A stretch of DNA of 64,000 nt from Physella acuta (Eukaryota; Mollusca; Gastropoda; Physidae), in NCBI RefSeq assembly GCF_028476545.1, contig NW_026732546.1:146001-210000 (forward strand). The letters are read 5' to 3'. Under the pieces are notes generated by a model, which saw only the letters and a list, made by a program, of their open reading frames with translations, did not search any database and was not told the origin of the DNA. A program made the position numbers and the translations under genes. Of this stretch, positions 1-13,111 are shown one piece after another. Each line of letters starts with the position of its first letter. The stretch's first letter is position 1.

Positions 1-1085
1 CAATTTACTTATTATTCTGTAAAAATTGTTTTTCCTATACAGTTTTTTTAAAGTTTCACGTTTAATGAAAAGAAAAATTTTATTTCCAAAAAATAAAATA
101 AAAAATTAAATCCTACTTTTTAAAAAAAATTTAAAACTATCCTATCAAGTATTTGCCCTTAGTTGTTGAAATGCTGAATGTTGTTGGTGGTCTGGTGGTG
201 GCATGATGGTGATGTATCAGTGTTTCATGTCACATTACGACCTCAAAATCTTATACTAGTCTTTTTTTTTTTGCTTTGCTTCATTTGGAAGTTTTTAGTT
301 ACCTTGTATTGTATAGGCTATTTAATAATTGTCTGTGTGTAAAACACCTTTCCATTATTTAGATTCCTAGTTGCTCCATATCAATCAGTCAACACATTAC
401 CCCATCAGTATATACATCTAAATACATTTATATGTATGAACCAATTTGTTGTTGTAGAAATAAATTCCAAATGACTATACCTATTTCATTAATATATCTT
501 TGAGAAAAGTTAATTACTTGTTGCATTTTAAAAATAGTTACTTTTAGCATGTATTTAGCTCAGCATGATACCATTCAGCAAAGCTTATTTTAAAACCAAC
601 TGCAGGATCGTACAATTTTTCAAAGATGAAAAAAGATCATTCAAGTTTTAAAATTCTTTCTTAAAATGTGCTTGATCATCCGTTATTAACAAAACAGTAT
701 TATCTTGAATATCTTGAAATAAAATTTCTGTTAGAGAGTCCAACAAAACAATTATCTTTTCTAAATACTGATTTTGTAATTTTGAGAATGAAATTAATTT
801 TCGTATGTGTACAATAATTGACATTATTTTATTCAAGCATGTCCTAAATACAGTGTTTGATTTATACTGCAGTTGAGAAAGCAGAAAAAAGAACTGTTTT
901 AGTCTGCAATTTAAATATTAACTAAAAAATTATTGTACTTAATAGAAATTAGAATAAAAAACAACAATGAAACAAGTTAAACAAAAACTTGTTCTCTAAT
1001 TTTTCTACCCTTAATAGAGCTTTTCAATGCCATGAATTATTTTCTAAATATTTGCCACTACCATTTTTAAAATTACCCCCCACAG

Positions 1086-4000
1086 ACACTGGCAGCACCA
1101 ATCCTCTTGACACTGTTGGTCTAGACTCTCCTGTACACAGCCCTGACCTGCGCTACCAGCAGCCAGGCAAGGCTGGCCTATCATCGCCTTCACGCTCCCC
1201 GCAGATTGGCTACAGTAGTGTCAGGACAGAAGATGTTTCGTACAAGGTAACTCATTTTTTTTTTATAAGCTGCACTGTATGGATTTAAATTTTTATTCTT
1301 TATTTTACAATCAATATTTTAAAAAATTGGGCTCATTACATACAAAGTCTCAATGCATTCAATACATTCAAGGATTCAATACATATAACTCCACTCATAC
1401 AAAGACTTCACATGTACAAAGACTCCACTCGAAAAAAGACTAAATACATACACTTATATTTTGATATTCAATAGTTATAAATTACTTTTAGAAACAATTT
1501 GAAATGGTAATTGCAGTCATGTAAAGTTGTTTCAATAGACGTGAAAGAAATAGAATGCTAATAAAAACAATTGTTTTTAAGTTGGCCTGTAGAAGCAACA
1601 TTTGAAATAAACTTTGATTTGAACATGTTTGTTCCAGACAAGCCCAGACTCACAAGTTTCATCAAAAAATGAAAGCTCTGTTCAGTATTCAACAACCAGC
1701 ACATCACTGGCATCAGGGGACACAAGCGAGTCAACAGGCACTTCCTCCTCCGCTACAACAATAGCAGCACAAACTATTGAAATCTCAGCTGAAATTTCTG
1801 AAACAGTAAGAATTTTTTGATGTTGAGAAATTAAAAAATAATCTATATGGTTCACATCTTTTCATTCACAATTTAAATTTTTTTTCACGTGTGTGGGTTA
1901 AATGATTTGATTTTTATTTGGCTAAATCAGGTCTCAGAGACATTAGGTGAGTAGGGCAAGAAAAAACCAGGAGAGGTTCACATAAACATTAGTATTTCAG
2001 AGGCTCATATAACCATTAGCACATTGACTGGCCTGGTACTCACACCATAATGAAGCCTGGTTAAAAGTTACTTGCACCACAGCCAGTCTGGCTACTCACA
2101 CTATAGTAAAGTTAGCCTGGTTAAATGCACCAGTTAGCCTGGTTATGGTTTTCTTATTACAGGTCACATGTTTGGTGTCGATTGTAGACGCTGAATTGCA
2201 TGTTCTTAGTTGTTTTTTTCAAACTATATCAGTCAGATAAAATATACTATACTAAACAACAAATATGCTTTAATGAAAATCTGATACCAGATTGCATGAT
2301 ATAAGCTTTTCACTGTAGATCTATATCTCTGAATATCCTATAAAATAAATAGATGCGCTGCACCATTAAAATCAACACAATAAAAAAGTTGAATAAATTA
2401 AAAAACAGATTGATCAATATGTCTATTTAAGCAGGTAGGTGAAAGAGGTGTATCTACATTTGTATTATCCAATGATTTCATATTTAAAAGCCACAAAATT
2501 AAAGTCAGTTGAGTAAAAATAGGGCTCACATTGCAATCCAGTAATATAAGCTAAGTGAGGGAAAAAGCATCAGGTCTACTGGTCAAGCTGTGAGAAATTT
2601 TAAAAGTCATTTGAGCTCAATTAACAATCAGAACAAGTAGTTACAATGAAACAAATTCAACTCTCATGTTAAGAGAACGTAAGCAAGCACTGTGACAGAA
2701 ATAGCTTAATTTGTAAATGAAAAAGAGGATAAGAAAATAAAGGAAAATATTTTTGGAAATTTCAGCTTATTTTTCTTGCGATAGTTCTATCTTCTTAGGA
2801 CATTGAAAATAGTCTAAATTACTCCAATATTTATTGAGTTTTATAATGAAATGAAGTCTTTGTTAATCAAAGATTTTCAGATTAGCTAGGGTTAAATTTG
2901 TCAAAGACTTGTATTAAATCTAAATTCTACTGGCTAACAAATGTTATAAAATTCTTTAAAAGAACTTAGAGGTTTAATTTACATTAACCTAAATCAAGTG
3001 TTTGAATCCATTGTTGTTTCAGATGAAATCATTTGGGTGTGAACACTGAAAGGGTAGAAACTGTTTTAGTTTTTTATTTCACACGACTAAAATATTTTTT
3101 AAAAATGTTTCCCGTAATCTCCTTAAATAACATTAACTACTTTCTCTCCTGTTAAAACACATCACTAGAATTGCATTTAGTTCACAATAACTCCATTTTT
3201 GTTACATTGGGTTAGTGGGCACCTATAGATTTATAGATTCTGTGGTAATGTCTGCCATCTCTAGAATTTTATTCCAGATTCAGCTATGCATCATAGTGCC
3301 TTCACAAACAGCAAGCAATGAAATACCATCACTGTTTAGATTACACTACCTTTAACAAAGTACAGTGGGGTTTATTAACAGTTTAACACTTTCACCTAAA
3401 ACTAATATGTTTATTTCGTTTATTAAGGTTTTTTTCTAACAAATTTCTATTTCAGCATATTTCAGTACTTATGCAGATCCTATGAATTCATTTTCTTTTT
3501 TTTTTATGTGATGTATGAAAACCTATATTAGTGCTGCTAACAATGCCTATCTTAAAGATGCAGCAACTTTACTATAAATGAATTTACAATAACACTTTCT
3601 GCGTCCTTGTCTTGTTTAGGATTTGAAATAATAATACTTTTTAAATGTTAATAGCTAATGTTAAATACTAAATGAAAAACCTTATAATCACACTAACGAA
3701 TTGCATGGAAATTTTTAAAAATATAAACAACTAACTTAATAGGAGTGTCCATTGTTCAGATCTGTACAACTATTTTGTTTTAATTTGAAAATGTCTGTCA
3801 CAGGATGGCAAATGATAAAGTTATTGCATTTCGGTTAGTGTTAAAAAGCTCTAAATATAAAGTCTAGTGGTTTATTTGGGTGATTATTTAAGTAATCTGT
3901 TTTCTCACAAATAAATCCAGCTGTAAATTTAAGAATTGGTTTTGTTTTGCTATTCTATAGATTATTATACATACAATTAAATGTTACTTTGACAGGGCTG

Positions 4001-7000
4001 TCAATATAAGCCATGTCATTTTACCCACAGTTTAACACTCCCCTCCCCCTTCCACTTCCCTGCTTTTTTGTTTGTGTTGCACCAGCCCACCATTGCTCAC
4101 CCTGTAACTTTTGAAAGCTAATTTATGCACTTGTCAGTCTTGTATGTTTAGTCTTTGAGTTGCCTTGACAGTAGAGACTAATTAAGTAAACTCAGGCAGT
4201 GAGTTTGAACGTAACATGGAACTTCCTTGTACTGAAGACCTAGTAAAAATCAGGATCTAATAGTTTGAACTTGGCATGGAACTTGAATTGAATTATTTGA
4301 GATGATAGGGCCATGGAACAGAATCTTGGCTAACATTGATTGATATGTTAAATAAGCCATGCATTGGTGCATGTAAGTTATACATATACTGGTACAGGGT
4401 TAGACATGTATCTGTATGTGATATACCTTTATACTCTGCTATTTCTGTATGTCTGCATTACATCATCTCATATCTCACAAATACAATAGATTATTATATA
4501 TACTATAAATCAAAACTTCTTGTCTGTTCAAACAATGAATATAAAAGCTTAAAAAAGTATTGACAAAAATTTGAAGAAATAAAACGGGTTAATATAGTTT
4601 TAAAGACCTTATACTAGTTAATCTTTAAAATACATTCTTATTTGTTATTTTCATAGACCTCTCTAAAAAAAAAATGATCTTTGTAAATTGAAGTGCCAGA
4701 TGATAGCATTAACTAATATAAAGTCATGTAAATAACTATCAGCATTTTAATGTCAAAACATGTTTTTACATTTACAGACCACATCATCACAAGATCCTTT
4801 GACAGTTATATTTTTCATATTTTTACATTTACAGAACACATCATCACAAAAATCTATTACGATTATATTTTTTAGTTACTGGCTTAAATATTTCTAGTCC
4901 TTGCAGTAGAAAAGCAGATAATCCTTCCATTCTCTACACTCGTAAAGTTTTTTTAAATAGAAACTTGCAACGGTTTTAGTTCTTATATCATCTTGTGACT
5001 GTTTTATCCATGTCCACTATCCAATTTTAAGGATGAAAGAAAGAGCAGACCAAAGCCCCATGGACATGCTGATGTTTAAAGGTAGACATGTGTAGATCTC
5101 TGTGGTGATGGGAATATCAGCCATTGCTTCCAATCTGCATGATTCTGACAACGTTCACATTCTACATACATTTAAAAAGTTGTACAGTTATTTCACTTGA
5201 AACAATATCTCTTTTTTCAACATTAACATGTATCTCAAATTTAGGGTGTAAGCCAGTTACATATCCTTCTTATTACAATTGTCAAGATGGTTCTCTTTGG
5301 TATGAATCTCAGAAATAGATGTTGAAAAGTTAAAAAAAAAAATTCCAAAAATTATCATTAATTCTTTCTTTAAATTTTTATCCAATTTTGTAAGTTTTTA
5401 AAAATCTCAAATTCAATAAACAAACACGTAGTTTTTGAAGAAACATTAGAAAGCGCATGTATTTGCCAATGCATGGAAGAGAATAGATGATGTGTTAACA
5501 AATGTTTACAGCATGCTAACCAATGATTGCAGCTAGTAATGTGCTCTTGACAGCATGGCATGGTTAGTTTGACAGCTGCAGAAAGTGCTGATCACTAAGA
5601 CTTTAATTAAATATGAGTCATTGATTAAATAATTAGTTTAATTAATTAGAACAAGTGTAACAAGCATGCCATTGGAGCTTATGTTTTGAATCTTATTAGA
5701 GCTTGGGTAAAGACGTTACCTGTTGGCTTTTGTTCAAAGACTAAACAAACTAGAATTGCCCTTAGGTTTGATAGAGAGTGTAATGTTGTGACGCTGACTA
5801 TTTGTTGGTAATGAGTTGTATATTTTTTGTTGTGATGGTTGTTTGGATTTCTCAGGATTTTAAATGTCTGTAGTACCAATAGATTATACATGTTCATTGT
5901 TTTATCAAACTTTTCTTTTTGAATTCATTCATAGGTGTTACAAATTCATGTTTGAATGTTATCTCTACGTTCAGGAATGCCATTCTATTGGTGTTTATGA
6001 CAATTCAAGCACTGCATATATATGAGAATATTATGTTAAATAGATATTTTTATGAACATCTGTAATTTTTTTTTATTTACTTGATATATTTTTATTTAGT
6101 TAATAAAGCAATGAGATTTTAGTTGATTTGATAGTTTGAGGTTTATTTTATCATAGCTGTTATAATTCCTCGCCCCCTCTCCTCTTTTAATCTCTGCCAC
6201 TGTGCCCATCAGGACGTGCCCTGTTCAGTAATTGCCATTGAGATAACCAACCATTAAAGGTATAGCTTTCTGTTTTAATGTCAGAGCTTTTTACTCTCTA
6301 TTTGCCTTCTGGTGTAATCATGTTCATCTGCTAATACTTAGCCTCTCTCCTATCATAAGGTAGATTAAATATTTCTCATCTTTTTATATTTCACATCTTT
6401 CCACAACATTATATTAACACTTGGGAAAAATGTAAAAACAACTGCAACCTTATTAAATTACAATGCGTAGCTGTATGCAGTTTATTCAGAAATCTTTGCC
6501 TTTATAAAAGTTGATTTGTGATAGAGATCTGGAACCTTTAAATAAAGTCATGTATATTTGTTTACTACACAAAAAAAGTAGGCAGTTTTTCACTGACTGG
6601 AAGCTTATAGCTTAGATTATAGTCTTTTTGTACACTCTTCCTCTTATGGTACAACTTTTATCTAAGTATTCCTTTGATCACAAATATTAAACTCTGATAA
6701 CTTTTACTGTAGATGTGTATACCTCTATCATTTTGGGATGTGTTAGAAATCTTCTGCTCTCAATTTCCTATTCAAGAGGTTTGCTAGAAAAAAATGTAGG
6801 ATAGTCATCTTATAGTTTGGTACAACTAAAAATGAATAAAACAAATGGGCTTTTGTTTTGATTATTAATTAATTAGTATACTGATCTGTCTTGCAAAAAA
6901 AGTAATATATAGCTTGGTATTGACATGGTAATTGACTGAAGCTGTTAAAATTATGGCTTTGTTGTATCTGGATATAGTAAGTGGTGATGGTATTTAAGTG

Positions 7001-8062
7001 TTGTTAAAAGACTGATTTAGTTTACTTAATTTTCAATTAAAACAAAAAAATAATGTGTTGTCAATGTGACTTTGGTATGGAACAAAGACAGGTCTTTGTT
7101 TTCTGTCATAGACAAAGAACCTAGACAAATCTTCATTGTTATTTTAAGATTTCTGTTATTTTAACATTGACAAGCCTCTGATTTTTTTTAATCATATGCA
7201 AAGGGTCATTTTAAATGGATGTGAGAAGTTTCAATTTAAAAAAGAATGGAAAAAAAAAACATTTTGAATTGTGGGTGGGTGGGTGTGAGTCTAGTAGATT
7301 TTAGTGACAATTTAGGAAGGTTGGAAGGTAATTTTGAAAATCTACCGCATGATGTCATTTAATGGATAGCTTCTAATAAGAAAATGTAGAACATTTCTGC
7401 TTGTTACTGCCTGCTGCTTGGCTGCTTTACAACTAACAAATGTTATATACTGACTTACCAGATTAGTTCCAACTATTATGGAACATACTGTATGCTTACT
7501 ACTTAAACAATTCAAAGGTTTGGTAACTTTTATAAACATACTCTTTTAACGTCAAAGGTTAGATTCTTCTAGATGCTGATTGAAATAGCTAGGTCACATG
7601 TCGAGATAGCAGAAGTCTTGTCCAAATCTGGAACATGAAATGACATAAAAGTAGTGGATGGACGTTATTTGTAGTCTGTATTTAAATCTTGTATGTTTTG
7701 ATGTTCAGCTGACAGTCATTTATTTAAAATCAATGTTTGTTTACTGTAAATGTTTGATTCATCTTTGTAAAGTTATTTTACTTGATTCACTCTATAACTA
7801 ACTGTCAATTCATCTGATGCTGTGGTATTTACCTACTTGCATATTGAATACTTTAGTTTATGCTTTTCTGCGCTTGCTTATGTGCAAGTTTTTATTTTTA
7901 ACTTTGAGGTGGGTTTTTTACTGAAAGGTTTTTTTTTAATTCAATTTTCAGGTTTTGTCAAAAATATTTAAACTTTATTGATGATGTATGTTATGTTGTT
8001 CCTTATGAATGGAGTTTGTAAATGGCTTTGTTTTTTTTTCTTTCCCTCAGACGAGATTGTGA
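1086..8062 (+). CDS. C-terminal exons of an unrecognised gene ending in a PDZ ligand (partial)
   Basis: Three exons can be joined by GT-AG introns: 1086-1246 (acceptor CCCCACAG, donor GTAACT), 1638-1805 (acceptor GTTCCAG, donor GTAAGA) and 8051-8062 (acceptor TTTCCCTCAG). Exon 1 starts with the last two bases of a split codon and all later junctions are phase 0. The product tail is about 112 residues with no domain I recognise. It has proline-directed Ser sites (DSPVHSPDLRY, SSPSRSPQIGY) and then a Ser/Thr-rich stretch. The last exon adds only TRL and a stop, so the protein would end EISETTRL, a class I PDZ-binding C terminus (T-x-L). The start lies left of the window. The last intron is about 6.2 kb, so an exon between 1806 and 8050 could be missed. 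The gene's identity is unknown; a scaffold or membrane protein that binds a PDZ partner is only inferred. Confidence 0.6.
1247..1637 (+). other. Intron between the first two visible exons
   Basis: A 391-bp AT-rich intron with donor GTAACT and acceptor GTTCCAG. I see no repeat or other gene in it. Confidence 0.55.
1806..8050 (+). other. Long last intron of the left-hand gene
   Basis: AT-rich non-coding DNA between donor GTAAGA and acceptor TTTCCCTCAG. The only structure I see is a short motif repeated several times at 2025-2160 (forms of TTAGCCTGGTTA) and a 57-bp tandem duplication at 4763-4876. No long ORF or clear mobile element stands out. A small or alternative exon here cannot be excluded. 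Confidence 0.5.
4763..4876. repeat. Two-copy tandem duplication, 57-bp unit
   Basis: Copies start at 4763 and 4820. Both begin TTTTTACATTTACAGA and carry CACATCATCACAA, then diverge. Each contains a TTTACAG that resembles a splice acceptor. Confidence 0.75.
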
Positions 8063-8149
8063 GACTGGTTGATGCAGGGGAGGAGTGGGTTCTGTGATAA
8101 AAGACAGCAGCAGGCCAAGGTTGTGGAGTCATTGGAGTCACTGGGAAGA

Positions 8150-8335
8150 TGCAGTCACCTGTGATGTGAGTCACCTAAGACAGTCATCCTTGATGTGAGT
8201 CAACTAGGACACAGTCACCATAAGTCACCTGGATTACCAGTCACATGAGGCACTAGTCACCCCGGGTGCACCAGCCAAGGGTGCATGTCTCTAGGCCACC
8301 AAGAAGACTACTCCCCTTAGGCACCAGTCACTAAA
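8150..8335 (+). repeat. Imperfect GTCACC-rich minisatellite in the 3' UTR
   Basis: AGTCACC, or close variants (AGTCATC, AGTCAAC), recurs about ten times at irregular 12-25 base spacing. Confidence 0.55.
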
Positions 8336-10713
8336 TCCAGTTTTCTTTGAGGCGCAGCATTGCCACAGTGGATTGCTGGTCTGCTTGATTTCTCTTCAAA
8401 GATTTAACACTTTGTCTAAACAACTGAAAGAATTTTTATAGTCCATTCATAAAAACCTGATTGATGAGTTAGTTTTGATTTTAGAAAAAAATGCTATATG
8501 GCTAATAAATTGTGCTGATATTTTTTTCACTTTGTAGGAAAGCTTTTGTTAAAGAATTTTTTTGTAAACACTATTGTAAGGATTATTTGTATAACAAAAT
8601 TTATTAGTTTATCCTTTCCTGATGGAAATATCTAGTTATTTCATCCTAATTGGATTAATGTCTAGCTATCTTTTTCTGAAGGAGCAAAGGCTCATCTTAC
8701 CTTTATTTTTTTCAATGTTGGCCAATTCATTTGATCTCTAAAAGGGTTGCTGCATCAGTCAGGTTGGGTCTATTGGTTCCACTATTTTTTATTCAGTCTC
8801 TAACATCAGTGTTTAGTTAAAAATAGAAGAAAACTTGAATAATATTGTGTGCATATTGTGAGGGGATGGTTGTCATGATGTAGCCAGTTAAGAAAGTGTA
8901 TTTAGAACTCCTGGGGTTCCGAACCCAGATGGAGAAACAGGTGACGACTGTTTCTTGTACATAGGCCAGACGTTAATGATTATGTTGTTAGAACAGCCAC
9001 TGTTTATCACATACATTCAATGTTTCCATTTTTTTTAAAGCCATTGGTAATAGTTTTTCTGTAACAAGTTTATATTATTTTAAAAGGTAAATGTAGTTTT
9101 TCCATTAAAGCGTTTGAATTAGATTGCTTTAAAAGTTGAAGCTAGCGTTTTACTGTTTTTGAATTAGAGAACTTCAAACATAAATGTAATATCTGGCCTT
9201 TATTCTGTCCACTAAAACACGTGAAAAAATCCTTTATCCTATGTATCCATTTTCTTCGTCTTTGATTAAATTGTTTTTAATTAGAATTAAACATCCTGTC
9301 ATAAGTGATAAGGTATCCATATTGACTCTTGTTGATGTCCAATATCATTTCTCTAGTCTCATTTCAAGTGAAAATTTGCATTTCAACTTGTATTTTTTGT
9401 GTGTCATTGCCCCCCCACCCCCACCACATAAGTATATTTTTTTCTTCAATCATCTTTGTGTAAGCTAGTCTTTGCTTACACTAGATGGTTTACTAGGCTA
9501 CATATGTTAAAATCCAATTTGGGAAATAGATTGAAAAGGATCAGGAAATATTTTTGTTCTGTAATTTGGCTGCTTTCTCTAACAATTTAAAATGTTTTTA
9601 AAACGGGAAGTATTCCATGTCATGTAATATTTTTGTAGTTTGGCGTAGATCCCAATGCGCATACATTCATTTGTCCTCATTGCATTGTCTTAGATCAATG
9701 TTTGATTCGTTTGTTATTGGCACAACAGTTGTGCTAACTAGAAATTTAATGAATTTCAATGCTTCACTTTTATTTTAAAATCTCACAATTTTGACAATTT
9801 TAAAAAATTAAAAAAACTGTTTCTTGTCATAGAAGGTTATGATAACCATACCCTTCATTCCTAGTGGTCAGTGAAATATTTCCTCACACAGGATTACACA
9901 GTAACTTATTATTGTATGTACCAAATTTGTGTATACTAGTGAGTGGTGAGAACTTCTAAAACTCTGCCAGGTTTGTGTTTCAGTATAACAAATGGAGCTG
10001 CCATACTATACAAGCCAGTTGAATATTTTTATAGTTAACATTGCTATACGGGTGCTAATGTTGAAAAAAAAAAGACTATAAGAAAATGTATAGGAACAAA
10101 GGCTGGAAATAGTGTTTGTTAGAAAGTCATTTCATCCACTCTCTCTAGCTATGCCTGATCAATGTTATTGGTGTGTAGCATATTCCATGTGAATACAAAA
10201 AACATATATATTTTAAACTTTATATTAATAAATGATTAAAATATGAATTTTTGAAAAAATCTAGATAGTTAATATAACATGATTAAAGATAGGGCCAAGT
10301 ATGAATGCATTGTATGCTATTACATAAGGCTTTGGCCTGCTCATGGATGCTAATTGTATGGAGCTTTTTGGTGTTAAAAATAAATGTTTTAATAAATATG
10401 CTAAGAGGAAGTATGAGCCAATGTATTCTTCCATCAAAATTTTTTTTGGTCTCTTTCTTCCCAATCCCCGAGTGTGCTTAACTTAATGGTGACTATTTAT
10501 ATTTGATGTATGCTGTGCATGGCAGTTGCGTTGTGCTGTATAGTTGCAGTAACAGAAAACATGCTGTGCTAATTTTAATTATGCCTATTTCTTTTTTAAA
10601 AAAGGAAACCGTTAACTGTACATAGGTTATTTTTAAATAATAAAGTTTTGTATGTTCAAAGGAAAGTGGGAAAAGTGCATTTTGTATAGTGAAGACAGCA
10701 GAAAATGATACTG

Positions 10714-10719
10714 AATAAA
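10714..10719 (+). terminator. Poly(A) signal AATAAA (distal)
   Basis: A canonical hexamer with a TGTTGGGG/TGTGTTGT G/T-rich stretch within 30-40 bases downstream. A proximal hexamer lies at 10639-10644. Confidence 0.5.
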
Positions 10720-10740
10720 CTTATTATTGTTGGGGAGAGC

Positions 10741-12224
10741 AACATGTGTTGTATATTTAATACTTGTTTGTTGTTAATTCATTTTAAACATTATAGTTAA
10801 TATTCTACACAATTTTTACCTTCCTGGATTATTAAATTGTTTTTTCTTTAAATATAATTATTTTTGTATTTCGTTGAAAGTTAAAATGAAAAATAGGTAC
10901 TTTAGATAGATTTGAAAACTGGAATACTCATATTTAACTGTATTCATTCAAATAGGCATGTAAGAGTTAGGTTTTTATACAACACCCTAAAAAACCTTGG
11001 TAGAATAAAACACTTTTTTAAATGATAACACACTAAGTTAATGCTGTATTTGATGTCTGACATATCGTTCTTAGACCCGGTTAAGGTAGACATGTATTTA
11101 TACGCTGTTGTATGAGATGTGTTAACCTCGTCTAAAGCATTAGTCTAATTTGTGGTTGATGAGGATTAGAGGGGATGTTGCACAGCGCACCAATGCAGTT
11201 GGTGTTTACAACCATTTGTTTGTCTTTTTCCAACACCAATTCTTATTTTGTTTTCTTTCACGCAGTTGTGATTATTTTTTTTTTTAACTTCACGTAAGTT
11301 ATACATAATTTAATTTGTCATTGTGAGCATTGTTTTCATGTTGTTGATAGTTTTAGAATACAAAATTCAGTAGCTGAGTAGCAAGATATGCTTTGCTGTT
11401 ATTGAGACATGGTAACAGATGTTCCATTTTTCAATGGATTAAGCCAGCATTACATATATTGTTATGTCTATTGAAACAATGGTAAGTTAACTAGAACACA
11501 TAGTTATGGTAAACAAAATGTAAATTGTTTTTTAAAATTATTATTAACTGAAATTTTTAAGTTCTTTCATTTCTAATTTCAGTTTTGATTGTATGTATGT
11601 TTTGGGCAGTTTATTTTCTTATGTAATTTTAAGTTCATTCCATGCAAAGAGGCTATCTTCAACTTGTCGAAGTGTTCTCTGCTAGCATTTTCAAATTACT
11701 TTAACATTTTTATTTAATTAATTTTAGTTAGATGATCGACTGTCATCGCTTTCATTGCAATAAATTTTCTTGTGAGAGGGCATCTGTAACTTTACAGGAC
11801 TTGTTAGCTACTTCTGTGTCAGAGATAGTTGATTCCTTGTTGTGTGTAGCGTGTTAAGGATAGTTTCCTTCAGCTACAGTTATATTATAATGTATATATA
11901 TACATGACATTCTGAACAAAATAAAAAAAAAATATGCTCAGACTGTGTTCAGTCAATAATTTAAAAATTTGGTTGCTATGGAATTGATCATAAATTATAC
12001 ATTTTTTGGAAGTATCCAGGTGTAATCAGGGTTGGAAAGTGCAGTAACATAACCCAAAGATCTTGCTTCCTGAATGCTAAGGATCTTAGCGGGTGACAGC
12101 AAGCAATCTAAAAGAGCTTATGGAAGCACATCTTAAAGTCTTCAAAGTCAACAGGCACATAACAACCCCAAGCACACTTATGCAGAATCTTTTTTGTATT
12201 CACCTGTAAGCTACATTCTATTCT
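10741..12224. other. Intergenic, AT-rich
   Basis: This lies between the 3' ends of two convergent genes. I see no coding potential and no clear mobile element. Confidence 0.4.
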
Positions 12225-12425
12225 AGGGATGGTTTGGTTGATTGGTAGAGCATTAGACTGAAGTTTGGAGTCCTGGGCTCAAGCTTGTACAATGTCCCTT
12301 AGTCCGTCCATCTTGGATTGGCGTTTGTGCTGGGCAAATTGCTGACCACACTAGGTCACTAAAACAGGTGAACTCTACTTCATCTGCCCATGAATTGTAA
12401 GGTTTAATGTGATAGTTAACTTCTA
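12225..12425 (+). mobile_element. tRNA-derived SINE, family 1
   Basis: A tRNA-like head (box A-like TTGATTGGTAGAGC, box B-like GGGCTCAAGC) leads into the family body: GTGCTGGGC, GCTGACCACACTA, a GGTCACT-AACAGGTGAACTCTACTTC block and TAAGGTTTAATG near the end. The same body recurs at 18.55, 33.3, 36.3, 41.6, 48.2, 52.9, 55.8 and 62.6 kb. Confidence 0.75.
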
Positions 12426-12855
12426 TTCTACAACAGACCCATGGTTAAAATAATTCAACTTTGAATTCAAAATGGTACATTTTTTAATTGCAAAAAAAAA
12501 ATTAAAATTGTACAATGAACAAGTTTAACACCATTAACCAACATCAAATACAATTAGTCTATAAAAAAAATATTTTCATAGTAAAAACTATACACAACTG
12601 AACATCTTTTACTCAAAAAACATTTTAAAAAGACAGGAAGTTTAAAAAGGTGAGATTATTTGATATCATTGACGAAGTATAGAACAGACCACCCACCCAT
12701 ACATAATTTGTAAGAACATTAGTGATAGTGTTCAGACAAAGCTTGCACAAGCCTCTAAGACAAGTTCTTATTTGTAAATAATTGATTTACTACACATTGC
12801 TGCTGTAGCTGGAAGAAACAAAATAAATTTGATTTTCTTAAATATATGTTACATT

Positions 12856-12861
12856 TTTATT
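12856..12861 (-). terminator. Likely poly(A) signal of GTF2A2
   Basis: TTTATT on the plus strand, which is AATAAA on the coding strand, about 250 bases past the stop codon. The 3' UTR would run from 13111 to about 12840. Confidence 0.45.
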
Positions 12862-13111
12862 TTAGCAAAAGAATTTAAAAAATATATGTAAAATGTGTTT
12901 ACATGCAATAATTTGAGTAATGCACATAATAAAATATACATTTTTTAAATAAAAAAAAACTTTCCCAGCTTCCTTTTCAAAAATTGTAATTAAAACACCA
13001 TCAACAGGTGAAATTTTATGGTACACTAGTTGTTTGGAGTCCATGATATGATGACATTCACTTCCAAGCACACACAAAAAAAACTGGAGTTAAAGGAAGA
13101 CAACTCTTATC

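Larger units (their letters stand above)
8063..10740 (+). other. 3' UTR of the left-hand gene
   Basis: This is the non-coding AT-rich stretch after the TGA at 8060-8062. Poly(A) signals AATAAA lie at 10639-10644 and 10714-10719, the second followed by a G/T-rich stretch. The UTR carries a GTCACC-rich imperfect repeat at about 8150-8335 and two perfect Pumilio-type octamers TGTACATA at 8956-8963 and 10617-10624. It lies convergent with the gene on the other strand from 12.8 kb. Confidence 0.5.

Noticed and set aside
8051-8100. Alternative reading of the last exon ending EIVRLVDAGEEWVL
   Set aside because: It needs an incoming phase that the previous exon (phase 0) does not provide; no bridging exon was found. 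Kept only as an alternative.
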